Positions 47,845 to 61,060 are shown, counted from the stretch's first letter. The stretch: DNA of 64,000 nucleotides from Nephrocerus scutellatus (GCA_947095585.1 OX352765.1:29108254-29172253), one strand, 5' to 3'. Program-made: numbers and translations. The notes: a model not told the origin generated them from the letters alone.

Positions 47845-50145
47845 TAAAATTGCGTGCAGAATGCTGGTGGCATGTTTCGTGTCGATCGCAACGTCATTCA
47901 TTTGGTTCAACGTATGTTGATTGGGAGACAGTGGAGACAGCTTCCTTGTGGGAATTGAGATGGGGAAACCGTGTGCCTGACATTTGACATATGACATTTC
48001 ATTGCCGAAGCAAAGTCAATCAGACTACGTCCGTTTACAGAAGTGGTCTCATGTAGTCTGTGCTTTCCGTAGTTGTTAACAAAATATAATTGATATTTAA
48101 TATATAACATTGTTGTTATACGATAAGGAATTGAGTTTTAAGCGTATAGATTATGCCATAATTTATCGAAACTAGAATTATATGTCTCGATAAGGTATCA
48201 GAAGAATATACCTATTTTCCAGAGCCAGATAATTTGGTGATGATAATGTAACTGTAATGTATAACGTTGGTCTGTTAAGCTATATTAGTAGAATTCACTT
48301 TGTTTCTTTAGTAACTTTTCGATATGGATATTAAAATATAAGCCTGTAGAAGCTATAACGTCTAGATTAAGTAACAATTTTTATTTCTGAAACATTTTCA
48401 TGAGTTTCAAATGCAGTCAAATATCCGAACTAACCATAGCCACAGCCTTCGGTTATCCGGTCCGGTTATTAACTCGGTTTCATTTCACGACCTAAGAATG
48501 AAGAAGAATGATCTGTTTTTTTAACCTCATATATTTAGTTACGCTATGTTATGAATCAACTCTCTTGTTATAACTTTGGAAGATCACGTATTCTATTGAT
48601 GCTTAGTTATTTAGGTAAATGATGTGGTGGGCTACTATATCTTTGCAGTCATAATTTTATTCAATGTTTTGTTATAGTTTGTAAATCTTTCCATTGTGAT
48701 TCAACAATTTTTTTTAAAAGTCACCAATATTATAATAATTCATAATACGTTCAATTAATATTTAATATCAAGCGAACAACTTTAAACACAAATTGATTAT
48801 GCGTAAAAGAGCGTAACAGTGTGATGTGTCTTGTCGAAAATATATTTGTGAGGAGACATTTGTTTGCTGGAGCATTTAAAGCATTCGTTATCGTTAGCTA
48901 GTGGTTCTTGAAAATTTTCTTTTGCAGCAGAAAAGTACCATTTGGAGAACGTTATAAAAAATTGTGTTATTCCATTTCTCATGTTACGTGCGATGGTTTC
49001 TTGTATATTGACATTCCTGACAGGCATATCAATTTATTTCATTCACGTTCACATTACACTCCAGACGCTGGTGATGGTATTCGATGCTGAAATTGAATGT
49101 TGATGTCTGCTGCTTAGTGATCAAAATGGGTTACTGACTAAACTCATTATAAAGTGTAAAATTTCTTTAATAATAATAATTGTACTTAATTGTTTGTTTA
49201 ATTATTTATAAAATCTGCCGACGTAATCGATCAAAATGTTAGGAGAAACATCTATGAAGCTATTAAGATTATTTCGAAAACTTAACATGTTTGCATATTT
49301 CATATCATTAATTAAAAGACCATTATTTATTTATTAAAATAAAAAAATCAAAACGAAGTGAGAAAAAATTAAAAAAAGCTAAAAAGGGAGATTGAGAAAG
49401 AATTTAAAAACGGATTATACTGAATTATATTTTATATTATGTGTTAAATAATTTCATGTACCCAATCTTTTAAAATTTGGTTCCTCTATCGAATAACTAG
49501 AACAGTAATCAGTTCGACAATAGTACCATTTATTGCCTAGTTCGCCCCAATATGAATGACCTTCATTATTGAAGAGGTTGCTGGCTTCAATATATGAATT
49601 ATGTTTGACGTTTTTTTCCATTAGGTATGTCGCATAACCACGTAAATTTTAACAAGTTTTGAAGAGCATATCCTCTGATAAACTTTGAAATAATTGCTTT
49701 GAAGACCTGTAAGAAGACCTGACGTTAAATATCACAGTCAACTTTCAATTTCTAAGTTGAAGATTGTATCTACACCTATACCTACCTATATTTAAAAAAG
49801 TGATTTACTATACTGAAAGTATTTCGAGTTCGAACGGTGCTGATTGACCTTATCTAATATTGAGAGAGAGAAAATGTGTCATATAAGAAAATGGATATAC
49901 AGATAATAAAATTTAACAGCGTTCGATATACATACCATAAATAGAGTATTAAGCTTCTATTAGTTTTTGCAACCTATTTAAAGTCTACTTTTATTATAGA
50001 TTTTTTATCTGCACCATCTAAGTTGGTAACTGCAGACGTAGTGTCATAATATTAAAGTCCAAATGCAAAAATTGTCGCCGATAGTTGTTGCATAATCGAT
50101 TGGATGCCATTCGTATATACAATGTATTGGCATATTTTTTATTTT
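47845..50145. other. No gene seen; AT-rich sequence
   Basis: No coding or repeat family recognised. Low-complexity A-rich sequence lies at about 49330-49400. Confidence 0.55.
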
Positions 50146-50149
50146 TTTT

Positions 50150-51985
50150 TATTTTTGTAGACCCTAGTCCAAGTGACTGACACCGCGACCTGAAAGATCT
50201 ATTGTATCAATAGGGCATTAGTTGTCTAATAGACATACTACCTTCCTAATAAAAGATAATATATCCTTAGTAGCAGAGTTCTTCAACTCCACTGTTGAGC
50301 ATATTTCCTTATGGAAGATGCGTTTCCTTAACCAAATAAGTGCTGGGCAATCGCAGAGAACATGTTCGGATGACTCCTCATCCTCTGCACAGAATCTGCA
50401 TTCTGTTTGAGAGCCCACACCTATTTTGTTAAGATGATATCTAAGGCCACAGTGGCCTGTAAGAAAACCGGCTAGTTTCCTAATGCTACCTTTATCTAAG
50501 TTAAGGATTTCTTTATATGTATAGGGTCTGATCAGTTGTTTGGATTGCCTAAGCCCTGGGGTGTTAACCCAATGAGCCAGACGAAGTTCGCTCTCCCAAC
50601 TATTTATCACCTTCGTGGCGGCACACCAGTTGACGCCACAAAAAGGTTCAGGTCCTATGAATGCAGCCTCCGAACCTGCTCTAGCTAATTCATCTGCGGC
50701 TTCGTTGCCTGCGATACCTCGATGACCTGGTACCCAACCGAGCTTAACCCTGTTGTGTCTGGCCAGAGATTGTAACGCTTCGTAGCAGCTTTTTACTGTT
50801 AAAGAGTCCATCGAGTTGGACGATAGAGCTTTAATTGCTGCCTGACTGTCTGACTAAAAATATATATTCTAACGCCTTTAACGCCTTTGCTAAGGTTTAA
50901 CCTGGCACAGATCTCTATGGCATGGAGTTCGGCTTGGAAGACCGTTGGACTGTCTCCCATTGGTATCGAGACCCTTGTATTAGGTCCATAGACACCGGCT
51001 CCGACTCCCGATTCCATCTTAGATCCGTCAGTGAACCAAACCAGACCATTAGTGTCTAGTGTCGGAGCACCGTTTGACCAGCTTGCGCGGTCTGAGATCT
51101 CAACTTCAAATAACCTTCCGAAACAGTGCTCCCTGACCATAACGTCCGGTATTGTGCAGAACATGTCTCTTTCGGGAATTGAGTTGAGAATACTCAGGTG
51201 TCCCACAAGGTCGCCTGGTTTATACTTAAATTCTAGTTGCAGCTTAATAGCGCATCTAGCGGCCGTCTTCCTAATGAATACCTGAAGGGGCGAAAGACCT
51301 ACGATAGCTTCTAATGCTGTCGTTGGGCAGGTACGCATAGCACCTGTAATACCTAAACAGGCAATCCTTTGGAGCTTCTGAAGCTCGTTTGCCGTTTTAC
51401 GCTAGAGTGCCTTGGGCCACCATATTATGGCCGCATACGAGATTATGGGTCTCACCATCAACGTGTAAATCCAATGTATCATCTTAGGATTGAGGCCCCA
51501 AGTACTGCCGTAAAGTCTCCTGCAGGCCCATAGGGCCCTTGTAGCGCGTTTAGTAGCAGACTTAATATGAGCATTCCAGTTAAGTCTTTTGTCAAGGATA
51601 ACGCCGAGGTATTTGACCTCGCTGGAATACGTAAGATTGGTGCCTTTAATGATGATTGGATTTAAGTCAATCAATATTCTTTTAGTAAAAGGCACTAGAA
51701 CCGTCTTGCAAGGATTGATGGATAACCCTTCCCTGCTGCACCAGTCTAAAACTGTTAAAAGCGCACATTGCATGACAGCAGAGATAGTCTTGCAGTGTTT
51801 GCCTCTTATTATAATTGCCAGGCCGTCAGCGTAGCCTATGGCAGTGTAGCCTAATCTGTGTAGATTGGCCAAGAGATCGTCTATGACCATTGACCACAGA
51901 AGGGGAGAGAGGACACCTCCTTGGGGGCATTGTATTGGCATACGCGAATGGGAAAAACATACTTTAGTAGTCCACAATGAACTCG
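50150..51985 (-). pseudogene. Non-LTR retrotransposon family A, best-preserved copy (RT, RNase H, C-terminal zinc motif)
   Basis: Minus-strand reading starts inside the reverse transcriptase at about 51980. It contains CPQGGVLSPLLW, IGYADGLAII (the catalytic YADD has become YADG), CSREGLSINPCKTVL, VKYLGVILDKRLNW and YTLMVRPIISYA. After a stop near 51400 comes GAMRTCPTTALEAIVGLSP. The RNase H domain follows: GLVWFTDGSKMESGVGAG, VFQAELHAIEICARLNL and, after a frameshift near 50860, LGWVPGHRGIAGNEAADEL. The C-terminus holds CRFCAEDEESSEHVLCDC, a Cys/His zinc-binding motif. The 3' UTR ends in an A-rich tail (50125-50150). Known: an RT with RNase H and a C-terminal Cys motif is the layout of I- and LOA-type LINEs. 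Endonuclease and 5' region are missing. Confidence 0.93.
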
Positions 51986-52189
51986 CTTTTAAGTCCCGTG
52001 CGTGGCTCTATATTTAAGGTAATAAAAAACATACGCATATTTACATAAGCAACAGTATTCACTTGGATGACGCGGTGTTTTTGTGGTCTGAGAGTTGCGG
52101 GTAACTCACGGAACTTGCATCAAGTCTTAAGAAGATAAATTTAAAGATATCTCATTGAAGTGCTTTAATTTCTCGCTCAAACCGAACTT

Positions 52190-54475
52190 TTTATTCCAGT
52201 CAAATTTAAGACTTCATGTACTTGGGGTGGGGTTTCTAGTCACCAAAAGAATGAAACCCACAGTTACCGGCTTTAAAGCAGTAAATTATCAGCTATGCAC
52301 CCTTCGCGTACGGGGCAGAATACAAAACAAAAGCTTCATAAACTTTTTCGCAGATACAGAGGATTCCCCAGATGATGAAAAAGAAGAATTCTTTGAATCA
52401 GTCGAAGGGGGGCTCCATGTCTGCCCTCAGTATGATTTTAAAATTATTTTTGGAGATATGGATGCAAAAATAAGTAGCAAACCAGTATTCAAGTAGAACA
52501 TTGGCACCCATAGCTTACACGAAAACAGTAATGTCAATGGGCAACTAGTCATAGAAATGGGAGCAAGCAATCGTTGCGTTGCGAGTGCAAAGTATACATG
52601 TAAAAATATCCACAAAGCCAGCTGGGTATCTCCTGATGGAGCAACTGGCAACCAGATAGACCACGTGTTGATAGACAGCCGCCACAACCCGAACCTGATG
52701 ACGGTATGAACGTACCGAGGTGCCAACGTCGACTCCGACCACTATCTTGTGGGTATGAAACTCCGAGTGCAGATTCCATCATCACGAAAGACTGCATCTG
52801 CGGATGTGAACGAAATCCATACGTTAACGAGTGATCGAGTATTTACATTGAAGTTATCGCTACTCAACACTCGTTCACGAAAGCGATCATGCCAAATCAA
52901 AATTAATAAGTCACATATTTGGTTATTCGACCCCCCCCCCCCAGGTTCGAGTAAACACGGCTGTCCTCTGCAACGAAGAGACCAGAAACAATTACGGTCA
53001 AGCGATTGGACTCGCCCTAAATTTATGGAGATGGGGGCTGGGGCTGAGATGTAGAGCGTAGAAGAGAAATGGATGCGCCTTAAGAATACTGTCATAAGTA
53101 CTGCTGACTCTATCTTAGGCAGTTCACCGGCAAAAAAAAGTAGCCTGGGAGAAGAATTTCGTTCGTGAACTAGAACACCAGGAGCGGAAGTTCTACCAAA
53201 GAGTCCGCGATATGCCGCAATATACACCGCGTTGCATATACTGCAAGGACAAAGAGGGTAATCTGATCGCCGATCTCAAAGACATTTTAGAGCAATGGGA
53301 AGTTCACTTTAATGAGTTCCTAATGGCTAGCTAACTGAGGAATTGGAAGCTCTACCAATGACCGAAGACCACACTATGCTGTCGCCATCAAGCATAGACG
53401 AATTTAGCTGATCGATAAATCCGCTCAAAAATAATAAGGCCTCGGGATCAGATGGTATCCCAGCAGAGCGGATTGAATCAGGAGGCCCCGAAATACACCA
53501 AACAATTTATGAACTAATAGTGCAAGTATGGAAGAAAGAAGCGATGCCAGAAGACGAAGCGAAGAGGCATCCTGTGTCCCATATATAATAAAGGAGATAT
53601 CAAAACATGCAGCAATTATCTGGGTATAACGTTGTTGTGTATCGCGTATAAGATTTTCTCCTCTATCCTTCAAGACAGGATAACTCCATTCGCCAAAGTC
53701 ATCAATGGTCCATTTTTATAGTTTTTAAAGCCGCCTATGATAGCATAGCCAGAGTAGAGCTTTATAAAGCCATGAGATAATTCGGCATCCAAAATAAACT
53801 GACACGACTATGTAGGCTGACCATGACCAATGTTATAAGCCAAGTAACAATATCCGGATTACTATCAAGCCCATTCAACATTTCTATTACTGGCTCCGAC
53901 ATGAGGATGGACGGGCTTATTCCTCTTCAACCTGGCGTTGGGGAAAGTGATCAGAGACTCTGACGTAACGGCGAGAGGAACAATCCTATATAAGTCCATT
54001 CAGATACTGGCTTACGCATTTGAAGTAGTACAATTCTTTAACTATCTTGGGTCAACTGTAGCAGCCGATAACAGCAGTTAACCAGAAATATGCGCATGTT
54101 TGCTTAAAGCCAACAACGCCGACTATAGTCTACCAAAGCTTCTTCAAATCCAGGAATTTAACCGTAACATCCTAGATGCTGGTGTATAAGACAATGGTCA
54201 TACCAGTACCAGACTTGGTGCTTAGCAAAAGTATTCTGACCTCTAAGCCACGTTCGAGAGAAAAGTCTCACGGAGAATTGTTGGCCCCGTATGTGAGGAA
54301 GGACAATTCAGGAGAATCTACGATGATAAGATCTACGTAGACCAGAATGCCCAGAGTTAAAGGATGCAAAACTTGATGACATCGGCTCAAAATCGGGACC
54401 GGTGGAGGGATTTTTTGCGGGAGGACAGGTCTGGGCCCCGACGGTTGTAGATCCAAATATGATGATGATGATGGT
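52190..54475 (+). pseudogene. RTE-like LINE, plus-strand member of an inverted pair
   Basis: The endonuclease starts mid-domain (KPTVTGFKAVNYQLCTLRVR, 52255-52315) and runs through TEDSPDDEKEEF, IIFGDMDAKI (52445-52475), GNQIDHVLIDSR (52650-52685) and VDSDHYLVGMKLR (52730-52765; the SDH motif). A 12-C run at 52931-52942 replaces normal sequence. The linker and RT N-terminus follow: DMPQYTPRCIYCKDKEGNL, GSDGIPAERI and [12 protein letters not shown] (53435-53545). Near 54025 the frame jumps from ILAYA to FEVVQFFNYLGSTV, so about 210 bp with the RT active site is deleted. LVYKTMVIPV and the RTE 3' end (GTTGTAGATCCAAATATG with a GAT tail) close it. Stops and frameshifts are numerous. Confidence 0.9.
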
Positions 54476-54479
54476 GCAA

Positions 54480-56370
54480 CTTTAATTTGTTTAATGTTTC
54501 TAATTCCTTTGCATTTCTATAGCGCCGATAAATTAAAATTACTATGACGATTGCAAAAGAGTAAGCGACTACCAAAGTACCTGAATACATGTTCTATTAT
54601 GGCCTTAATATTGCGGATTTCATATTTAATCCGATTTATGATGTTTTTCTTTCTTCAAATAATTGAAGCAATTTTAAACCTCATTATTAGTTTAAGTAGG
54701 TATAGGTAGTAGAGTGATGAAATAAAAATTATATAAATTGTCATAGGAGTTTATTTTAGAGGTTCATATAAAATTCCATGATTTTAAATTTTAATATTTA
54801 TTTATATTAGTTTATTTAAATTAGTATCCTATATATATTAGTATCGCTAAATATGTAAAAATAAAGCAGCTCCTACACACCAAACAAACAATCCCTCTCC
54901 ACTGCTCAGCAAAAACTGATTCAGTATGTTTGCATCTGAGATCTGACGAACTTACCTGTGGACTTCTTGAATTGTTGTATTGTAAATATAGCTATACAGC
55001 CCAAGAGCCTATGCTACAGGTAAGTTTTTGAGCGTAAGGCGAATTTACCAGATCTGTTCTCTGTTGACTGTTCACTTGATAGTTGATATTCCACTTTGGT
55101 TGAGTAGAAATAGAGATTCAATGATACTCTCTCTCTCTTATATTTAAGCTGATTGAATAGAGAGTGACTGAGGTGAATTCAGAAAAATTTAGAGCGGAGT
55201 GTTTTTATGTTATACCAGCGCTAGCTAACAGCACCAGCTGCCGTTAGTGTGTACACTAACTCATTTTCACAAGACTCTTGGTCAGACGAAATGTGGGAGC
55301 CGAATCAACAGCGAAAATGCCCTGTTGGAAGTTGGAACTGTGTCACTTCTTCGTCCACAACATGATTTTTACTAATTCCATAAGCGTAAATCAATAAAAA
55401 GTTTTCAGAGCAGCATAAATAACCAAAAGTTTTAAAGACTACTATTACTATAAACGTATCAGTTTCATTTAGGATAAAATTTTCAAATCTGTAAAAACCT
55501 CTCCATAGCATTTGTTTTTATCTCCAGACGAGGTATTACGCAAATACACACAACTTCGGCGACCTCATAGCATCTATAACATTTCGATTTCAGCGACCAC
55601 ATCAGATACCAACATATAACTTTTATGTGTTAATTACAATTTTAGTTTTATATTCGCCATTAACTCATTCTCTTGCTTACATACGCGAGTAAATTCAATC
55701 TCTCATTGGCTCACCAGAGTCGAATGGCATGGGAATAGGCCACTCCCATATTCTCTTAGTGTATTTCGTTTCATATATGCAGATAAAGATAACCAAAGAT
55801 TGTTACCAATTTACTTTTCATTTCTCTTTTATGTTTTTCGCTTTTCCATCAGATGCCTGTGCCTGTGCAGTTCAGTATATATGAAGGTACTTTAAAAGTT
55901 GCCTATAGGTATGCGTATATAAAGAGTATGTAGAGTTTTGATTTGTTTATATTCAATATGTAGGTCAGCATGACGCCGATCTTCTGCAGAGAATTTTATC
56001 GCCTTAAATATTTTACAGGGTAGTATAAAAATAGCTCAGATTGGAGCGCGAGTTAAGTATTTATAAAGGTGAATAGCAAAAAAACATTTCTATTCAGACC
56101 ATTCTGACTGATTTTTGCATAAGAAGTGATCGATAATAATACCTACTTGCCAAAGTGAATTCAATGAACTTGAAAAGTGCCGGAAACATTCCAGAGTAAA
56201 GTTGAATGTGCTCTGCTAAGGTGAGACTGGCGTTAAGGTGAAGGCGACGTAACTCGCGCACATTTTTGAGTACTTTTCTCTAGAAAGTCCTCTAATCAAA
56301 ACTAGAGAAACAGTTGTTGACTTTCCTGTAAAATTTTACTTTAAGATATGATTCGCTAGATACAATATAA
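54480..56370. other. No gene seen; spacer between the inverted RTE copies
   Basis: AT-rich, with no family recognised. A short (CT)n run lies at about 55126-55138. Confidence 0.5.
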
Positions 56371-56371
56371 G

Positions 56372-58500
56372 CAATCATCATCATATTTGGCTCTACAAGC
56401 GCCGGCGTCCAGTCCTGGCTAAATGTAAGAATGCTTTTTGCTTAGGATCAATATGTAAGCACTGGTATGTCCATATTCTTATACACCAGCAGCTTGGATG
56501 TTATATATAAATTCCGGGATTTGAAGACAGATAGACTATAGCAGGCGTTGTTGGCTTTAAGCAACCGTGCGCGTATTTTGGTTTACCTGCTGTTATCGGC
56601 TGCTACAGTTGACCCGAGATAGTTAAAGGATTGCAATACTTCAAGTTCGCGCACCACTGTTTTAATTGCGGGACCAATGTTGAATTTTCTACGCGCAGAC
56701 TTGGCCACCATGTACTTTGTCTTGCTCCCATTAATGTGCAGGCCAAAATTTCGTGCCGCCCGCTCGATCTGGATGAAAGCTTCCTGTACAGCTCTTTGGG
56801 TTGTACCAACGATGTCAATGTCGTTTGTGTAAGTCAGTATCTTAATAGACTTATAGAGGATTGTTTCTCTCGCCATTACGTCAGAGTCTCTGATCACTTT
56901 CTCCAACGCCAGGTTGAAGAGGAATAAGCCCGTCCATCCTCTTGTCGGAGCCAGTAATAGAAATGTTGAATTGATTTCAGTTGTTGATTTGCCTGGGATA
57001 AAGCCGCACTGGTATAGACCAATGATGACTTTTGCGTATGGGGCTATCTTGTCTTGTAGAGGAGAAAATCCTATACACGGTACTCAGCAACGTTATACCA
57101 CGATAATTGCTGCATGTTTTGATATCTCCTTTATTATATATGGGACACAGGATGCCTCTTCGCTTCGTCTTCTGGCATCGTTTCTTTCTTCCATACTTGC
57201 ACTATTAGTTCATAAATTGTTTGGGGTATTTCGAGGCCTTCTGATTTAATCCGCTCTGCTGGGATACCATCTGATCCCGAGGACTTATTATTTTTGAGCG
57301 GATTTATCGATCAGCTAAATTCGTCTATGCTTGATAGCGACAGCATAGTGTGGTCTTCGGTCATTGGAAGAGCTTCCAATTCCTCAGTTAGCTAGCCATT
57401 TAGCAACTCATTAAAGTGATCTTCCTATTGCTCTAAAATGCCTTTGAGATCGGCGATCAGATTACCCTCTTTGTCCTTGCAGTATATGAAACGCGGTGTA
57501 TATTGCGGCATACCGCGGACTCTTTAGTAGAACTTCCGTGCCTGGTGTTCTAGTTCACGGACGAAATTCTTCTCCCAGTCTACTTTCTTTTGCCGGTGAA
57601 CTGTTTTTTCATATCTTCTGAGCTCTTTTTATTCATCTTGGCGTGCCCGCGTTCTATGAGATTGTTGCATTGCTCTGTACGCAATATTCTTACGTTCAGT
57701 CGCTAGGATACATTCGTCATCGAACCTGTCGTTTCTATCTCTACAAATACTGCCTAAGATAGAATCAGCAGTACTAATTACAGTATTCTCAAAGCGTGTC
57801 CATTTCTCTTTTACGCCCGACATCTCAGCCCCAGAACTTACTCTCCCTGCATTAAGGGCGAGTCCTATCACTCGACCGTGGTTGTTTCTGGTCTCTTCGT
57901 TTCGAAGGGCAGCCGTGTTGACTCGAATCTGAACCGCGGATGCAGTCTTTTGTGATGATGTAATCCGCGCTCATAGCACCTTGGTATGGTGGTCGGAGTC
58001 GACGTTGGCACATCGGTACGTTCGTACCGTCATCAGGTTTGTGTTGTGGCGGCGGTCTATCAACATATTCCTTTTCATCTTTTTCATCATCTGAGAGATC
58101 TTCTGTAAGTGCGAGAACGTTTATGAGGCTTATGTTTTTTAATCTGCCCCGCACGCGAATGGTGCATAGCCGTTCATTTATTGCTTTAAAGCCGATAACG
58201 GTGGGTTTCATTATTTTGCTGGTTGACTAGAAACCCCTCCCCGAGCACATGATGTCTTGCATGACAGCTGTAATATATGTCATATTCTTATTTTTGTAAG
58301 ACACCATTCCCCGTCCACCGCATCACCTGAATTGCTGTTATGTCAGCATTATATTTGGACAGGGTATCGGTTCGCTGCTGTGCAGCTTGAGCTATATACA
58401 GTGAACGTAATGAAAAAAAAACTCGTAAATCGCTTAGCGGTATTCGTTGCAGTGATCTTTGTCGTTCATCAGTGTTTCCGAGGCTGATTTTGGGTTCCTC
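56372..58500 (-). pseudogene. RTE-like LINE, minus-strand member of an inverted pair
   Basis: On the minus strand the endonuclease begins near 58420 with LRSLYIAQAAQQRTDTLSKY and YNADITAIQVMRW, the conserved RTE endonuclease start. KPTVIGFKAINERLCTIRVR follows (58150-58210), then a deletion removing the middle of the domain up to VDRPPPQHKPDDGTN. The linker (57629-57871) has EKWTRFENTVISTADSIL. RT blocks are [38 protein letters not shown] (about 56975-57020), ALEKVIRDSDVMARETIL, LTYTNDIDIVGTTQRA (catalytic YADD reads YTND) and VLQSFNYLGSTVAADNS. The 3' end AGAGCCAAATATGATGATG lies at 56373-56395. It complements much of what the plus copy lacks. Confidence 0.9.
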
Positions 58501-58504
58501 AATA

Positions 58505-59455
58505 AAGTTTTTTTACGGGCAAGATTATTGGCCTCGCGCCAACTTTTCTTTGAAGGGACTTACCCGATCATTTAGATCTTCCTGTTTTGGATGAAAACTA
58601 CTGGCGGCCACCACGTGGACTTGCAGGACCACTCAGAGATATAACTACGGCCACCTGTAATTCTAAAGCATTCTGTGTTATTCGCCTTATTCTGCTGATG
58701 GCTTGTCGCCATTCTTGATTATAGGCTATAGAAAATGTAAAATGTTAATATCAGCTACCACGGAGGTAAGAGCAAGGCGAGGTTCATGTTATGTTCATGT
58801 AGCGGGTAGCTAGTTTAGTATAAATACCCTATAGCTTTTATCGCAGTGTGTTAGTTATGATTTGGATTTGTACCAGAGTACTTGTAAGTAGATTCATATA
58901 ACACTGCACATTTATGTGAATATAAGTGTTATGTGTGAATAATAAGTAATCAACGGTGTAAATATTTCAAATCTTGCTGTTTCTTATTTAAAGTTTTAAT
59001 CTATAAATTAACGAATTTTTATATAAAGTCTAAATTTCGTTACAATATTTATATTTTCTTATTTTGCATTCCGGTTGCTAAAGTTGGCAATCGACTCGAA
59101 CAAATATTTAGTGAAAAAATATTGGACTGATGCGGTGTTTCATTGTTTCTTTATCTTACCTTTTCTCGTTAGGCAGTGTGACATCACAACCTAATACCAA
59201 AGCAATATATATAACTCTAGAGGATTTTATGTTTCTACTGATATTCTAAATTCATATCTCTACCTCTCAACAGTCCACTAGACCCAATGCATCCTCTGTA
59301 AGTTGATTTGCAATTAAAAAGTACAAAAATTAGTTTAAAATTTAATTGGGAGGAGAACATCATCTTTATTTAGATTAGGTTTTTTAAACCCACCGGAATG
59401 TTCATTAGGTAATTTTTCACTTTGTGCTATAAGCAGTTCTGCACATCTCTTTCTG
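58505..59455. other. No gene seen
   Basis: The first 200 bases may still be 5' sequence of the RTE copy, but no motif confirms it. The rest is AT-rich. Confidence 0.45.
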
Positions 59456-59460
59456 CCCAT

Positions 59461-59838
59461 CTGACGGGTAGTTCTTGTCACTTACTATCGACACATACAC
59501 ATGAACAAAAAAAAAAAATTTAGTAAAAATGGAAGGGAAGCCAAACTTCTAAGACTAAGAAAAACGGTGACATCCCTCAATCCAGACACAATTTTATTTA
59601 GGTTTATACCTTAGACTACATATAACTAAAACTAAAACCAAATGAAAATTTCTTTCGATTCAAAAAATGTATGCTTAAAACTAAAATTAAAACTAAATTC
59701 CAGAATGACGTGCTTGCACCTAAACGGGAGTCATTGAGGAAGTGGCTTTCCTTATCTATCGTCCTGTCTACGTGTTAGTCATTTCACGTCATTTTTGTGG
59801 GACATCGGACACTTTGCGAGGGACCATTGATTCAAGCC
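59461..59838 (+). repeat. Direct repeat D, left copy
   Basis: Begins CTGACGGGTAGTTCTTGTCA and includes AATGGAAGGGAAGCCAAACT, ACATCCCTCAATCCAGACAC, ATAACTAAAACTAAAACCAA, ATGACGTGCTTGCACCTAAA and CACGTCATTTTTGTGGGACA. The same blocks in the same order occur at 61549-61960. Non-coding. Confidence 0.9.
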
Positions 59839-59839
59839 A

Positions 59840-60180
59840 CACATCTAACCATCTTATGGTTAATCGAGAATTTCACAGCTTATTTGTAAACATATATCAA
59901 TTTATTCGTTAAGAAGAGTAATATTTATTTAAATAAAGTTATAATAGCTTATTGCTGCATAGAAGAAACAAGTCTTTCGAATACTCGTATACTCGAAAAA
60001 AAGAAAGACTTCATTTCACGGATTACGTTCTTAAACCTATGCGGTACTTAAGTTTATTGCAGGAAACCTGCTCCAGCTTAGTTCTGTGGGACACTTAAAT
60101 TTTTAGTGAGAAACAATAAACATTATACAGGAACAACACTGCGGTAGGCTTTTGACTAAGAACCATGGTTCTGTTTTTTC
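59840..60180. other. No gene seen
   Basis: AT-rich spacer; no motif. Confidence 0.45.
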
Positions 60181-60184
60181 CCGC

Positions 60185-60660
60185 TTAGCCAAAATGATGA
60201 TGCAATGAGCATGCTGTGAATTGCAACCAGCTGGTGTCTTGTGTTTGTAGGCGACTTCCTCTATTTGTAGTAGCCCACTTGACTGAATGAATTTGATGTT
60301 AAGCCAAAGTGAGTCATTAGATTCCGCCGACCAACAACTGAGAGCATAACCGAAATTAACTGTTTCCCTCACAATTACAAGAGTTCGGTTAACGACACCG
60401 CAGCAACAACCAGAGACGCTCATGTTGAGATGATGCAATGGGCATTTTTGTTAATGGGGTTTTCAGACAACAGCTGCTGCTGCTTGCACTTACTTGTGTG
60501 GGCGTTTTCTTGAGCGCGTAGTAGCCCACTTGACTTGTAGTACATCTGCGCTGTTCGGCCAAATATTAATCATTTGATTCTGATTCGCACAACAAAAAGG
60601 CATTGCATAACCGAAATAATATTTGCTTTGCAGATACAAAACAGAGGTGGTTGCGATTGT
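60185..60660 (+). repeat. Diverged tandem duplication, two units of about 230-260 bp
   Basis: Anchors occur twice in the same order: TGATGCAATG (60198, 60431), AGTAGCCCACTTGACT (60269, 60520) and GCATAACCGAAAT (60344, 60605). Spacings are 233, 251 and 261 bp, so the second unit has gained small insertions. The 111-codon minus frame at 60103-60438 covers the first unit and is not conserved in the second. Confidence 0.75.
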
Positions 60661-60664
60661 TCAA

Positions 60665-61029
60665 TAAAGTAGAAAATGTCCATGACCAGCTGTCAAAACG
60701 AATGGGTAGAAGATATTACTAATTGTAGATTTATCAAACTATCTTTGCATAAATATACAATTAACAATTTGTTAAGTAAGTTCTGGCATACTTTACGATG
60801 ATAATGCAAATTATAATAGCGTAGCAGTATAATTTAGAATCGTATTTTATGTGTAATTTAAATTTGATGACAAAACAAGTAAGCTATTCAATTTTCTTTA
60901 GTATATCTAAGTACATTGACGAACTAAATTCTATGCTGGGCACCTTCTAAACAACATTGTAGGTATTCGTACAACTTACCAATTAAGGAGTAAAATCCTT
61001 CCATGCCACAGGTTCACAAGGCCTTTGTA

Positions 61030-61060
<31 letters not shown>

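Noticed and set aside
52742..53227. 161-codon minus-strand frame, one of the longest in the window
   Set aside because: It lies antisense to the RTE endonuclease and linker on the plus strand and shows no domain of its own.
56914..57249. 111-codon plus-strand frame
   Set aside because: It is antisense to RT motifs of the minus-strand RTE copy ([12 protein letters not shown] and GDIKTCSNY regions).
60103..60438. 111-codon minus-strand frame as a small gene
   Set aside because: It overlies the first unit of a diverged tandem duplication; the second unit does not keep the frame. No domain or signal is recognised.
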